Origin: Aureimonas sp. AU4
Lineage (GTDB): Bacteria; Pseudomonadota; Alphaproteobacteria; Rhizobiales; Rhizobiaceae
Direction: 5' to 3'
Assembly: GCF_001463765.1 (NCBI RefSeq)
Contig: NZ_BBWK01000021.1
Span: 44,429 to 108,428 of the forward strand
DNA: 64,000 nt
In this document: in pieces, positions 7,742 through 16,873 of the stretch
Layout of the letters: each line of letters begins with the position of its first letter
How positions within the stretch are numbered: the stretch's first letter is position 1
Position numbers and translations under genes: made by a program
The notes under the pieces: model-generated
The model's input: only the letters and a program-made list of their open reading frames with translations
What the model was told of the DNA's origin: nothing
The model's database searches: none

Positions 7742-9142
7742 ATGGCGCTTCATCCGGACCGGCTCCTGCCCATCGAGCCTGAGGCAAGAGCCGTCGCGCG
7801 CCGGCTCTTCGCCGAGGTCGCGTCGTTGCCGATCGTCTCGCCGCACGGCCATACCGAGCCGGTCTGGTATGCCGAGAACCCGCGCTTTCCCGATCCCGCC
7901 GCGTTGTTCGTGGTGCCCGACCACTACATCTTCCGCATGCTCTACAGCCAAGGCGTGCCGCTGGAGGCGCTCGGCGTGCCGCGCGCGGACGGCGGCTCCG
8001 TGGAAACCGACGGACGCGCCATCTGGCGGCTCTTCGCCCGGCACTACGCGCTGTTTCGCGGCACGCCCTCGCGCCTGTGGTTCGAGCATTCGATGCAGGA
8101 TGTCTTCGGCATCGAGGAGCGCCTGTCGGAAGCCAATGCCGACGCGCTCTACGACCGCATCGCCGAGGCGCTGGCGAGCGACGCCATGCGGCCGCGCGAG
8201 CTCATGGAGCGCTTCCGCATCGAGGTGATCGCGACCACCGACGCCGCTACCGACGACCTCCGGCATCACGACGCGATCCGCCGAAGCGGCTGGAACGGTC
8301 GGGTCGTTCCGACCTACCGCCCCGACGCGGTGGTGGACCCCGACAGGCCCGGCTTCGCGGAGGCGCTGGCCGGCTTCACGGCCCTGGCCGGCGAGCCCGA
8401 CACGTGGGAGGGCTATCTGGCCGCGCATCGCGCGCGCCGGGCCTATTTCCGAGAGCGCGGGGCGACCGCGAGCGACCACGGCCACCCGAGCGCGCGCACG
8501 GCCGATCTCGGATCCGCCGAGGCGGCCCGCCTCTTCGACCGGGTCCGCGCGGGCACGGCGGATGCGGGCGAGCGCGAGCTCTTCCGCGCCCAGATGCTCA
8601 CCGAGATGGCGCGCATGAGCCGTGACGACGGGCTCGTCATGCAGATCCATCCCGGCTCGCGGCGCAACCACAACCCCGCCGTCTTCCAGCGCTTCGGCTT
8701 CGACAAGGGCGCCGACATTCCGGGCCCGACCGACTATGTGGAGGCGCTGCGCCCGCTGCTCGCGGCGGTCGGCAACGACCCTTCCGTGACCGTGATCCTC
8801 TTCACGCTGGACGAGACCGCCTTCGGCCGCGAGCTCGCCCCGCTCGCCGGCCACTACCCCGCCCTGCGGCTCGGGCCGCCCTGGTGGTTCTTCGACAGCC
8901 CGGAAGGCATGCGGCGCTTCCGCGAGACGACCACCGAGACGGCGGGCTTCCGCAACACGGTCGGCTTCAACGACGACACGCGCGCCTTCCTGTCGATCCC
9001 CGCGCGCCACGACATGGCGCGGCGCGTCGACTGCGCCTATCTCGCCCGCCTCGTCGCCGACGGGCGCCTCGACGAGGACGAGGCGCACGAGACCGCGCAC
9101 GAGCTTGCCTACGGCCTTGCCAAGCAGGCCTACCGACTTTGA
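7742..9142 (+). CDS. uxaC: Glucuronate isomerase
   Basis: A 466-residue member of the UxaC family in the metal-dependent hydrolase superfamily. It isomerises D-glucuronate to D-fructuronate (and galacturonate to tagaturonate). The early metal motif SPHGHTEPVWYAENPRF near residue 30, the VIATTDAATDDLRHHD segment near residue 165, and MQIHPGSRRNHN near residue 300 mark the fold. The start at 7742 follows a G-rich ribosome site, and homology begins at MALHPDRLLPIEP. It heads a + strand unit with an ABC transporter and a fructuronate-reductase-like enzyme. Confidence 0.9.
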   Translation: MALHPDRLLPIEPEARAVARRLFAEVASLPIVSPHGHTEPVWYAENPRFPDPAALFVVPDHYIFRMLYSQGVPLEALGVPRADGGSVETDGRAIWRLFARHYALFRGTPSRLWFEHSMQDVFGIEERLSEANADALYDRIAEALASDAMRPRELMERFRIEVIATTDAATDDLRHHDAIRRSGWNGRVVPTYRPDAVVDPDRPGFAEALAGFTALAGEPDTWEGYLAAHRARRAYFRERGATASDHGHPSARTADLGSAEAARLFDRVRAGTADAGERELFRAQMLTEMARMSRDDGLVMQIHPGSRRNHNPAVFQRFGFDKGADIPGPTDYVEALRPLLAAVGNDPSVTVILFTLDETAFGRELAPLAGHYPALRLGPPWWFFDSPEGMRRFRETTTETAGFRNTVGFNDDTRAFLSIPARHDMARRVDCAYLARLVADGRLDEDEAHETAHELAYGLAKQAYRL

Positions 9143-9191
9143 CCTCAAGGGAGCCGGCCCCTTTGCCGGTGCGATCTGGGAGGATTTGCCA

Positions 9192-10370
9192 ATGACCATC
9201 ACCCGCAGGCGCTTCATGGCGACGACCGCAGCGGCCGCTGCCGGCGTCACCGTCTTCGGCGGCCGCGCCTTCGCCGCGCTCCAGGCGCCCTCCAGCCCCG
9301 TCACGATCACGGTCGCGGACGTGGCGGGTAACCTTGCCCTCACGCAGGCCGCGATGGAACGCTACACGGCGGCCAAACCCGAATGGGCGAGCCGCATCGC
9401 CTTCACCAAGGCGCCCGCGCCCGAGCTACCGGGCAAGCTGCGGGCGCAGCAGGCGGCGGGCCGGGTCGACATCGACCTCGTGCTCACCGGCACCGACGCG
9501 CTCTCGGCCGGTCTCGACCAGGGCATCTGGACGGACCTGTCGCCCTACATGGCGGATCTGCCCAACCTCGAGGGCATCTACATTCCCCAGGCCTTCAAGA
9601 TGCAGGGCATGGCGAAGAATCACGGGGTGGTCGTCTCCTACTACCCGTCCGGGCCCCTGATCGAGTACATGCCCGACCGCGTGCCGACGCCGCCCAAGAC
9701 CGCCGAAGAGCTGCTGGCCTGGACCAAGGCGAACCCCAACAAGTTCATCTACGCGCGCCCCGCCAACTCCGGCCCGGGCCGCACCTTCCTGATGGGCCTG
9801 CCCTACCTCCTGGGCGACAGCGACCCGCGCGATCCCGAGAAGGGCTGGGAGAAGACCTGGGCCTTCCTCGAGGCGCTGGGGCAGAATGTCGAGTACTACG
9901 CGTCCGGCACGACGCAGACCATGCGCGAGTTCGGCGAGGGCACGCGCGACATCGTCGTCTCCACCACGGGCTGGGACATCAACCCACGCGTGCTCGGCAC
10001 CGTGCCGGCCGAGGCCGAGGTCGGAACGCTCCAGGGTTTCCACTGGGTGACGGACGCCCACTACATGGTGGTGCCCAAGGGCGTCGCCCCGGAGAAGCTC
10101 GCCGTTCTCCTCGACCTCATGAACTTCATGCTGACGCCCGAGTCCCAGGCCTACGCCTATGACGAGGGCTACTTCTATCCCGGCCCGGCGGTGAAGGACG
10201 TGCCCCTGTCCATGGCGCCCGAGTCGAGCCAGGCGGCGATCAAGGAGTTCGGCCGGCCGCAATACGACGAGTGGATCGCCGGCAATCCGATGGAGATCCC
10301 GCTCGACGCCGACAAGCTCGTCGCCGCCTTCCGCATCTGGGACGAGCGGATCGGCGCCAAGAAGGGCTGA
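9192..10370 (+). CDS. Tat-exported solute-binding protein of a PotD/iron-type ABC importer
   Basis: A 392-residue periplasmic binding protein. The N-terminus MTITRRRFMATTAAAAAG carries a twin-arginine motif, and the cleavage site is probably after GGRAFA. The mature part resembles the extracellular solute-binding protein family used by spermidine, iron and phosphonate importers (class F), with segments DIDLVLTGTDALSAG and VPTPPKTAEELLAWTK. A strong ribosome site (GGGAGGA) lies 8 bp before the ATG at 9192. Because it sits between uxaC and uxuB, the cargo is probably a hexuronate or oligouronide, which would be unusual for this transporter class. Confidence 0.82.
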   Translation: MTITRRRFMATTAAAAAGVTVFGGRAFAALQAPSSPVTITVADVAGNLALTQAAMERYTAAKPEWASRIAFTKAPAPELPGKLRAQQAAGRVDIDLVLTGTDALSAGLDQGIWTDLSPYMADLPNLEGIYIPQAFKMQGMAKNHGVVVSYYPSGPLIEYMPDRVPTPPKTAEELLAWTKANPNKFIYARPANSGPGRTFLMGLPYLLGDSDPRDPEKGWEKTWAFLEALGQNVEYYASGTTQTMREFGEGTRDIVVSTTGWDINPRVLGTVPAEAEVGTLQGFHWVTDAHYMVVPKGVAPEKLAVLLDLMNFMLTPESQAYAYDEGYFYPGPAVKDVPLSMAPESSQAAIKEFGRPQYDEWIAGNPMEIPLDADKLVAAFRIWDERIGAKKG

Positions 10371-10385
10371 CGCCCTTCCCCCATC

Positions 10386-10414
10386 GCGGCGGCCGCACCC
10401 GCACCGGCCGCCGC
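10386..10414 (+). terminator. Hairpin after the hexuronate-cluster binding-protein gene
   Basis: A perfect 10 bp inverted repeat, GCGGCGGCCG with CGGCCGCCGC, flanks a 9-base loop, 15 bp after the binding-protein stop. A smaller AAGGGC/GCCCTT stem spans the stop codon itself. There is no T tract, only CCTTCCCT. In ABC operons such hairpins commonly stabilise or partially terminate the transcript so that more binding protein is made than membrane components. Confidence 0.6.
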
Positions 10415-10447
10415 CCTTCCCTGCCCGCCGTCCGGAGGCCGTTCGCG

Positions 10448-11548
10448 ATGAATGCCCATTCCTCACCGACCCAGCCCGCCGGGCGCGCCGCCTCGCCCCA
10501 TGCCGACGGAGGCCGCCTGGAACTCGTCGGCCTGCGCCGGGCCTTCGGCTCCTACACGGCGCTGGACGGGATCGACCTCGCCGTCGAGGGCGGCGAGTTC
10601 ATCGCCCTCCTCGGGCCGTCGGGCTGCGGCAAGTCCACGGCGCTCAACTGCATCGCCGGCCTCCTGCCCCTGACGGGCGGCGAGATCCGCCTTGACGGAC
10701 GCCCGATCCACGAGCTGGAGCCCGAGAAGCGCGGCTTCGGCATGGTGTTCCAGAGCTACGCGCTGTTTCCGCACATGACGATCCGGAAGAACGTGGGCTT
10801 CGGCCTCGCCATGCAGGGCGTGCCGCACGCCGAGGCCGACGCGCGGATCGACGCCGCGCTCGACCTCGTGCGCCTGCGCAACCAGGCCGACAAGCTGCCG
10901 GGGCAGCTCTCGGGCGGCCAGCAGCAGCGCGTCGCGATCGCCCGCGCCATCGTGATCCGCCCGCCCGTCGTCCTGATGGACGAGCCGCTCTCCAACCTCG
11001 ACGCCAAGCTGCGCCTGGAGATGCGCGCCGAGATCCGCGCCATCCATGAGGCGATCGGCTCCACCACCATCTACGTCACGCACGACCAGGACGAGGCGCT
11101 GTCGCTGGCCGACCGCATCGTCGTCATGGCGAACGGCGTGATCCGGCAGGTCGGCGCGCCCGAGGATCTCTACGAGCGTCCCGCGCATGGCGACGTCGCC
11201 GACTTCATGGGCTTTCGCACGCGCATCCCCGCGCGCGTCCTCGACGCGGACGGCACGGTCGAGGCGGCGGGCGCGCGGCTGACGCTGCCGCCCGCGCGCG
11301 GCCATGCGCCGGGCTCGGCCGTCTCGATCTCGGTGCGCCCGGAAGACCTGGTCGCCGGCGCCGCGGAGGGCCTGCCCGCCGAGGTGCGCTCGATCGAGTA
11401 TCGCGGCCGCGCCTGGTTCGGCTCGGCGGCGCTCGCCGACGGCACGCTCGTCTTCTTCCGCTCCGAAGGCCATCTGGCGCACGGGCGCCGCGTCGCCCTG
11501 AGCTTCGATCCCGCGCGCACGCTCGTCTTTCCCGCCGAGGCCGCATGA
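10448..11548 (+). CDS. ABC transporter ATPase, PotA/MalK type
   Basis: A 366-residue ATPase. Walker A is GPSGCGKST near residue 60, the signature is LSGGQQQRVAIARA near residue 155, and Walker B is VVLMDEPLSNLDAKLR. The C-terminal third is a TOBE-like domain, as in PotA, FbpC and MalK proteins. About 25 low-complexity residues precede the ATPase core; ATG 10448 is the plausible start. It overlaps the first permease gene by 4 bp. It should energise uptake by the two downstream permeases. Confidence 0.9.
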   Translation: MNAHSSPTQPAGRAASPHADGGRLELVGLRRAFGSYTALDGIDLAVEGGEFIALLGPSGCGKSTALNCIAGLLPLTGGEIRLDGRPIHELEPEKRGFGMVFQSYALFPHMTIRKNVGFGLAMQGVPHAEADARIDAALDLVRLRNQADKLPGQLSGGQQQRVAIARAIVIRPPVVLMDEPLSNLDAKLRLEMRAEIRAIHEAIGSTTIYVTHDQDEALSLADRIVVMANGVIRQVGAPEDLYERPAHGDVADFMGFRTRIPARVLDADGTVEAAGARLTLPPARGHAPGSAVSISVRPEDLVAGAAEGLPAEVRSIEYRGRAWFGSAALADGTLVFFRSEGHLAHGRRVALSFDPARTLVFPAEAA

Positions 11549-12459
11549 GCCGCGCAGCCCTCGCCCCCCCTTCCGCGCGCGCCGCGCGTCCCTCGCTGCG
11601 GCTGCGCCTGGCGGCCCGGGGCATCGACGGCACGACGCTTCTCGTCCTGCCGGGTCTTGCGGCGGTGCTCGCGCTCTTCGTCTATCCCTTCCTCTACGGC
11701 CTCGTGGACTCGCTCACGCCCCTCGAGGGCGCCTGGTACGAGAACTACCGACGCTTCTTCTCCGACCCGTTTCTCTACGACACGATCGGCGCGACGCTCT
11801 GGCTGGCCCTGCCGGTCACGATCGTGAACCTCGCGCTCGCCGTGCCGATCGCCTTCCGCGTCCGGCTGATGCGGCGCCAGCGCCTTCTCACCACGCTCCT
11901 CGTCCTGCCGATCACGCTCGGCACGGTGCTGGTGGCCGAAGGGCTCCTGAACTTCCTCGGGCCGCGCGGCTGGTTCAACCAGTCCCTGATGCTGATCGGG
12001 CTGATCGACGCCCCGCTGCGCCTCACCAACAACTACTGGGGCGTCTTCGCCTCGCTGCTGATCACCGGCTTTCCCTTCGCCTTCCTGCTGACGCTCTCCT
12101 ACGTCTCGGGCATCGATCCCGCGATCGAGCAGGCCGCCGCCACGCTCGGCGCCAACGCGCGCCGGCGCTTCACGCGCATCTTCCTGCCGCTTCTCGTGCC
12201 GGGGCTCGCCGTCACCTTCTGCCTCGCCTTCGTGCAGGCCTTCGCCGTGTTCCCGTCGGCGGTGCTTCTCGGCGCGCCGGCGGGCCCGACGCGCGTCATC
12301 TCGATCGCCGCCTATTCGGCGGCCTTCGAGCAGTACGACCATTCGCTGGGCTCGGCGATCGCCATCATCATGGGCCTCGTGCAGCTCGCCGTGGTTCTCC
12401 TGGTGCTGGGCGTGCGCGGCCTGTTCTATCGCGGCCCGGCCGGCGGAACGAAGGGGTGA
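11545..12459 (+). CDS. ABC transporter permease (PotB type)
   Basis: A 304-residue inner-membrane permease with about six hydrophobic helices starting at TLLVLPGLAAVLALFVYPF. The cytoplasmic coupling loop reads EQAAATLGANARRRFTRIFL, the EAA motif contacting the ATPase. The N-terminal 30 residues are basic and cytoplasmic. It begins inside the ATPase stop and lies 4 bp before the second permease, so the pair is co-translated. Confidence 0.88.
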   Translation: MSRAALAPPSARAARPSLRLRLAARGIDGTTLLVLPGLAAVLALFVYPFLYGLVDSLTPLEGAWYENYRRFFSDPFLYDTIGATLWLALPVTIVNLALAVPIAFRVRLMRRQRLLTTLLVLPITLGTVLVAEGLLNFLGPRGWFNQSLMLIGLIDAPLRLTNNYWGVFASLLITGFPFAFLLTLSYVSGIDPAIEQAAATLGANARRRFTRIFLPLLVPGLAVTFCLAFVQAFAVFPSAVLLGAPAGPTRVISIAAYSAAFEQYDHSLGSAIAIIMGLVQLAVVLLVLGVRGLFYRGPAGGTKG

Positions 12460-12463
12460 CACC

Positions 12464-13309
12464 ATGATCCGCGATCAAGGCATCGGCTCGAAGCTGTGGC
12501 GCACCGCCGTCTGGGCGGTCGTCGTCCTCTTCGTCCTCAACCTTCTCGGCGTCATCGCGACCGTGGTGACGAACTCGTTCGCCACGCGGTGGCTCGGCAC
12601 CTGGCTGCCGGTGGACTGGACGACGCGCTGGTACGTCTCGGCCTGGCGCGAGTTCCAGCTGACGGAGGTCCTGTCGGTCACCTTCCGGATCGTCTTCCTG
12701 GTCACGCTCCTGTCGGGCCTCATCGGCATCACCACGGCCTACGCGCTGGCGCGGCGCGACTTTCCCGGCAAGCGCTTCGCGATCCTCCTGTTCCTCCTGC
12801 CGCTGCTCGTGCCCCCGCTCACATACGGCATCCCGCTCGCCACACTTCTCTACCAGGTGGGTCTCGGCGGAACGTTCTGGGGCGTCGTGATCATCAACCT
12901 CGTGCCCTCGATCCCCTTCGTGGTGCTGGTGATGATCCCCTTCATCGAGCAGATCGACCCGCGCATCGAGGCGGCCGCCCGCGTCTTCGGCGCGGGCACC
13001 ACCAGCCTCTTCACCCGCATCCTCCTGCCGCTTCTCCTGCCCGGCATGCTGGCGGCGCTGCTTCTCGTGCTGGTGCGCACGATCGCCATGTTCGAGCTGA
13101 CCTTCCTGGTCGCCGGCCCGACCAGCCAAACGCTGGTGGTCTCGCTCTACTACGCGGTCTTCGCCTCGGGCGTGCGCGCCTCGCAGTCGATCGACGCCAT
13201 GGCGGTGGTGTACATGATCACGACCCTGTTCTGGCTCGTCCTGGCCCTTCGATTCGTCAACCCGACGCAGATCGTGGCGCGCGCCAAGCAGTCCCAGCCC
13301 GCACACTGA
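12464..13309 (+). CDS. ABC transporter permease (PotC type)
   Basis: A 281-residue permease that pairs with the preceding gene. The EAA loop is EAAARVFGAGTTSLFTRILL near residue 168, and about six transmembrane segments are visible. The final residues (FVNPTQIVARAKQSQ) form a short cytoplasmic tail. It ends 7 bp before the mannitol-dehydrogenase-family gene, continuing the hexuronate operon. Confidence 0.88.
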   Translation: MIRDQGIGSKLWRTAVWAVVVLFVLNLLGVIATVVTNSFATRWLGTWLPVDWTTRWYVSAWREFQLTEVLSVTFRIVFLVTLLSGLIGITTAYALARRDFPGKRFAILLFLLPLLVPPLTYGIPLATLLYQVGLGGTFWGVVIINLVPSIPFVVLVMIPFIEQIDPRIEAAARVFGAGTTSLFTRILLPLLLPGMLAALLLVLVRTIAMFELTFLVAGPTSQTLVVSLYYAVFASGVRASQSIDAMAVVYMITTLFWLVLALRFVNPTQIVARAKQSQPAH

Positions 13310-13316
13310 GGCCCCG

Positions 13317-14783
13317 ATGACCCGCCTGTCGAATACGACGCTCGACCGTCTCCCCGCCAAGGTGGCGCGGCCCGCCTTCGACCGCGCCGGCGCCCGGACC
13401 GGCATCGTGCATCTCGGCCTCGGCGCGTTCCACCGCGCCCATCAGGCGGCCTATACGGACGCGGTGCTGGCGGGTGGCGACTTGGGCTGGGGCATCTGCG
13501 GCGTGTCGCTCCGTTCGCCCGAGACGCGCGACGCGCTCCAGCCGCAGGACGGGCTCTACACGCTCGCCGTCCGCGACGGCTCGGGCGACCGGTTCCACGT
13601 GATCGGCGCGATCCTCGAGTCGCTGGTCGCGCCCGAGGACCCGGAAGCCGTGCTCGCCCGCCTGTGCGCGGCGGACACGCGCATCGTCTCCCTCACGGTC
13701 ACCGAGAAGGGCTACTGCCACCTTCCCGCCACCGGCGAGCTCGACGAGGCGCATCCCGACATCCGGCACGACCTCGCCCATCCCGGCCGCCCGAAAAGCG
13801 CGGTCGGCTTCCTGGTCGAGGCGATCGCGCGCCGCCGGGCCGCCGGCATTCCGCCCTTCACGGTCCTGTCCTGCGACAACCTTCCCGCCAACGGGCAAAC
13901 GGCGGGGCGCGTCGTGGCGCGCTTCGCGGCGCTGCGCGATCCCGAGCTCGGCCGCTTCGTCCAATCCGAGGTCTCGTTCCCCTCCTCCATGGTGGACCGC
14001 ATCGTGCCCGCCACCACGGACGCCGACCGGGCGCTGGTGGCCGGTGCGCTCGAACAGGAGGACCGCTGGCCCGTCATGGCCGAGCCCTTCACGCAATGGG
14101 TGATCGAGGACCGCTTTCCGGCGGGCCGTCCGGCCTGGGACGCCACCTTCGTGCGGGAGGTCGAACCCTTCGAGCTGATGAAGCTGCGCCTTCTCAACGG
14201 CTCGCACTCGACGCTCAGCTATCTCGGCTACCTCGCCGGCCACGAGACGGTGGCGGAGACGATGGGCGCCCCCGGCTTCGAGGCGCTCCTGCGGGGCCTG
14301 ATGCGCGAGGAAGCCTCGCCGACGCTCGCTCCCCTGCCCGGCTTCGATCTGGCCGCCTATCGCGACCAGCTCCTCGCCCGCTTCCGGAACCCGGCGCTGC
14401 GCCACCGCACCTGGCAGATCGCCATGGACGGCTCGCAGAAGCTGCCGCAACGCCTGCTCGGCACGATCCGCGACCGGCTGGCTGCCGGCGAGGCCTTCGA
14501 TCGCCTGGCGCTCGGCGTCGCGGCCTGGATGGTCTATGTGCGCGGCACGGACGAGCGCGGCGGGCCGATCGACGTGCGCGACCCCCTTGCCAAGGATCTG
14601 GCCGAGGCGACGCACGGGCACACCGATGCGGCCGGTCTCATGGCGGCGTGCCTCGGCTTCGAGACCGTCTTCGGCCGCGACCTGCCGGCCTCGGCCACGT
14701 TCCGTGACGCCGTGGAGCGGGCGCTCTCGGAGCTCCTGCGGGAGGGCGCGGCGCGAACCGTCGCCCGCTTCGGAACGGCCTGA
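13317..14783 (+). CDS. uxuB: Mannitol dehydrogenase-family oxidoreductase, probable fructuronate reductase
   Basis: A 488-residue long-chain polyol dehydrogenase family enzyme. The nucleotide-binding start is GIVHLGLGAFHRAHQA, and later signatures include VTVTEKGYCHLPATGELD near residue 127, QWVIEDRFPAGRP near residue 260, and MKLRLLNGSHSTLSYLG with MDGSQKLPQR in the catalytic domain. In this operon the expected role is reduction of fructuronate to mannonate, the step between UxaC and UxuA. Mannitol or arabinitol oxidation cannot be excluded from sequence alone. A paralogue lies at 56596-58098. It converges on the CocE-type gene with a 39 bp gap. Confidence 0.8.
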   Translation: MTRLSNTTLDRLPAKVARPAFDRAGARTGIVHLGLGAFHRAHQAAYTDAVLAGGDLGWGICGVSLRSPETRDALQPQDGLYTLAVRDGSGDRFHVIGAILESLVAPEDPEAVLARLCAADTRIVSLTVTEKGYCHLPATGELDEAHPDIRHDLAHPGRPKSAVGFLVEAIARRRAAGIPPFTVLSCDNLPANGQTAGRVVARFAALRDPELGRFVQSEVSFPSSMVDRIVPATTDADRALVAGALEQEDRWPVMAEPFTQWVIEDRFPAGRPAWDATFVREVEPFELMKLRLLNGSHSTLSYLGYLAGHETVAETMGAPGFEALLRGLMREEASPTLAPLPGFDLAAYRDQLLARFRNPALRHRTWQIAMDGSQKLPQRLLGTIRDRLAAGEAFDRLALGVAAWMVYVRGTDERGGPIDVRDPLAKDLAEATHGHTDAAGLMAACLGFETVFGRDLPASATFRDAVERALSELLREGAARTVARFGTA

Positions 14784-14822
14784 ACGGTCGGTTCGGGCGG
14801 GACCGCGCGACGGCGCCTCGGC

Positions 14823-16835
14823 TCAAAGGTTGTCGCGCTCGATCGTCTCGTTCCAGCGGCGGCTCCAGACGGGCTTGTCGCCCTCGAAGGCCGCGTGCTC
14901 CACGGTGAGATGGAAGCGCTCGCGGTCGCCGGTCAGGACGCAGCGCGTCTGCGTCCGCGTGCGCCAGCCCTCGCGCCCCATCTCGTAGCTTTGCTCAAGG
15001 ACGTAGCGCGCCGAGAGCGGATCGTCGTCGCGGATCCGCAGCTCTCGCCGCAGCGAGTGCGACAGCTCCGTGCCGGTCTCGTCGAAGCGCAGGACGCCCT
15101 CGCCGAACAGGCCGCCGACGCCCTCCGTCACGTAGGTCGTCTCGCCCGTCACGTGGTCCTGCGTCGACCAGCGGCGCACGGAGCCGGGATCGAGCTGCGT
15201 CACCGGGGTCGCGGGTCCCCGAGCCGGCGGCGGGAAGACCGGGGAGGCATCGTCGTTGCGCCGGCGCATCGGCAGCTCCAAACGGCTGGCGCCCGTGTCC
15301 AGCGTCAGCGTCGCGGCGTGAGGCGCCGGCCAGACCAGCGGCCAGTAGCTGGTGGCGACCGCCAGGCGCACGCGGCTTCCCGCCGCAAAGCGATGGCCGC
15401 AGTCGCCGAGCGTGACACGCACGTCCACCCATTCGCCGGGCACCAGCGCCTCGGGGCTCTCGTGTCCGTCGCGGTGGGACAGGTTCAGGACCTGGTAGGA
15501 GACGCGCGTGACGGCGCCGTCCGGCAGGACCTCCGACAGCCGCACGGCGATCTGCGCCTGCGGGGCGTCGGACCGCAGCCGGACGTGAAGCACGGGTGCG
15601 CCCAGCACCGGCAGCGGCTCGGCCAGGACCGGCGTCTCGAACACGAGCGCGCCGCCGTCGTCGAGCCGCTGGTCCACCGGCATCTCGCCGACGCAGCCCG
15701 TTCCCATCCACTCGCCGCCCGCGCGCCCGTGGCTCTGCGGCGAGCGGATCGAGCGCTCGCCGCCCCCGGCGGCTTCATCCAGCCGAAGCGAGCCGTCCGC
15801 GCCGAGCCCGAGCGGGCGCATCGCGATGCCGGGCGATGGGATAGCGGGCTCGCCCACCCAGCGCCCGGGCGTTTGGGTCCGCGTGCCGGCCGGCGCGTAG
15901 CTGTCCGACAGCCAGGCACGCAGCATGGGCTCGCGCATGATGCCGCGGTCCTCGCCCTTCAGCCAATGGTCCCACCAGCGCACCGCCTCCTGGAGGAAGC
16001 CGATGGCCGGGCCGGGCACGCCGTCCTGCGGATAGATGTGGCCCCAGGGGCCGATGATGCCGAGGCGCGGCACCTGGAGGTTGGCGAGAAGGCGGGGCAC
16101 CGCGTTGGTGTAGCTGTCGGCCCACCCGCCCACCGCGAGCACCGGACATTCGATCGCCGACCAGTCCTCCTGAACCGAGCCGTGCTTCCAGTAGTCGTCG
16201 TAGCGCTGGTGACGCATCCACAGGGCGGGAAAGAGCGGCAGATGCTCGAGCCGCTCGATCCAGCGCTCGCGCCAGGTCTCGCCGACGATCGCGGGGTCCA
16301 ATGGGCGCGACTGGTAGGCGAGCATGATCGCGCCCCACCAGAGATTGTCGTTGAGGAGGCATCCGCCCATGAAGTGGATGTCGTCGCGGAAGCGGTCGTC
16401 GGTGGAGTAGGCCGAGATGATCGCCTTGAGGGCGGGCGGGCGGCGGGCGGCGACCTGGAGAGCGTTGAAGCCGCCCCAGCTCTTGCCCATCATGCCGACC
16501 GAGCCCGTGCACCAGCCTTGCGCGGCGATCCAGGCGATGACGTCGAGCGCGTCCTCCTGCTCCTGGAGGAGGTACTCGTCGTCCATCAGGCCGTCGGACT
16601 CGCCCGTGCCGCGCATGTCGACGCGCAGCGCCGCATAGCCGTTCTCGGCGAAGAAGCCGTGCATGGGCTCGTCGCGCCCGCGCGTTCCGTCGTGCTTACG
16701 ATAGGGAATGTATTCGAGGATCGCGGGGACCGGTGCCTCGCTCGCCCCTGCCGGCAGCCAGAGCCGCGCGCCGAGGCGCGTGCCGTCGCGCAGGGGGACC
16801 CAAAGGTGCTCGGTGATCTCGACGGTCATGGCCAT
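14823..16835 (-). CDS. CocE/NonD-family alpha/beta hydrolase
   Basis: A 670-residue serine hydrolase of the CocE/NonD family, which includes X-Pro dipeptidyl peptidases, cocaine esterase and alpha-amino-acid ester/glutaryl-cephalosporin acylases. The nucleophile elbow is GKSWGG with Ser119; the oxyanion region EYIPYRKHDGTRGRDEPMHG and the motif MRGTGESDG are family hallmarks. A C-terminal jelly-roll domain (PPxPD) spans roughly residues 340-560. There is no signal peptide, so it acts on an imported substrate. It is the last gene of a peptide-type ABC operon, 38 bp after the ATPase. ATG 16829 is an alternative start. Confidence 0.85.
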   Translation of the reverse strand: MAMTVEITEHLWVPLRDGTRLGARLWLPAGASEAPVPAILEYIPYRKHDGTRGRDEPMHGFFAENGYAALRVDMRGTGESDGLMDDEYLLQEQEDALDVIAWIAAQGWCTGSVGMMGKSWGGFNALQVAARRPPALKAIISAYSTDDRFRDDIHFMGGCLLNDNLWWGAIMLAYQSRPLDPAIVGETWRERWIERLEHLPLFPALWMRHQRYDDYWKHGSVQEDWSAIECPVLAVGGWADSYTNAVPRLLANLQVPRLGIIGPWGHIYPQDGVPGPAIGFLQEAVRWWDHWLKGEDRGIMREPMLRAWLSDSYAPAGTRTQTPGRWVGEPAIPSPGIAMRPLGLGADGSLRLDEAAGGGERSIRSPQSHGRAGGEWMGTGCVGEMPVDQRLDDGGALVFETPVLAEPLPVLGAPVLHVRLRSDAPQAQIAVRLSEVLPDGAVTRVSYQVLNLSHRDGHESPEALVPGEWVDVRVTLGDCGHRFAAGSRVRLAVATSYWPLVWPAPHAATLTLDTGASRLELPMRRRNDDASPVFPPPARGPATPVTQLDPGSVRRWSTQDHVTGETTYVTEGVGGLFGEGVLRFDETGTELSHSLRRELRIRDDDPLSARYVLEQSYEMGREGWRTRTQTRCVLTGDRERFHLTVEHAAFEGDKPVWSRRWNETIERDNL

Positions 16836-16873
16836 GGTCTCGGGAATGGATGTCGGGGCGCGGTCCCGCGCGG

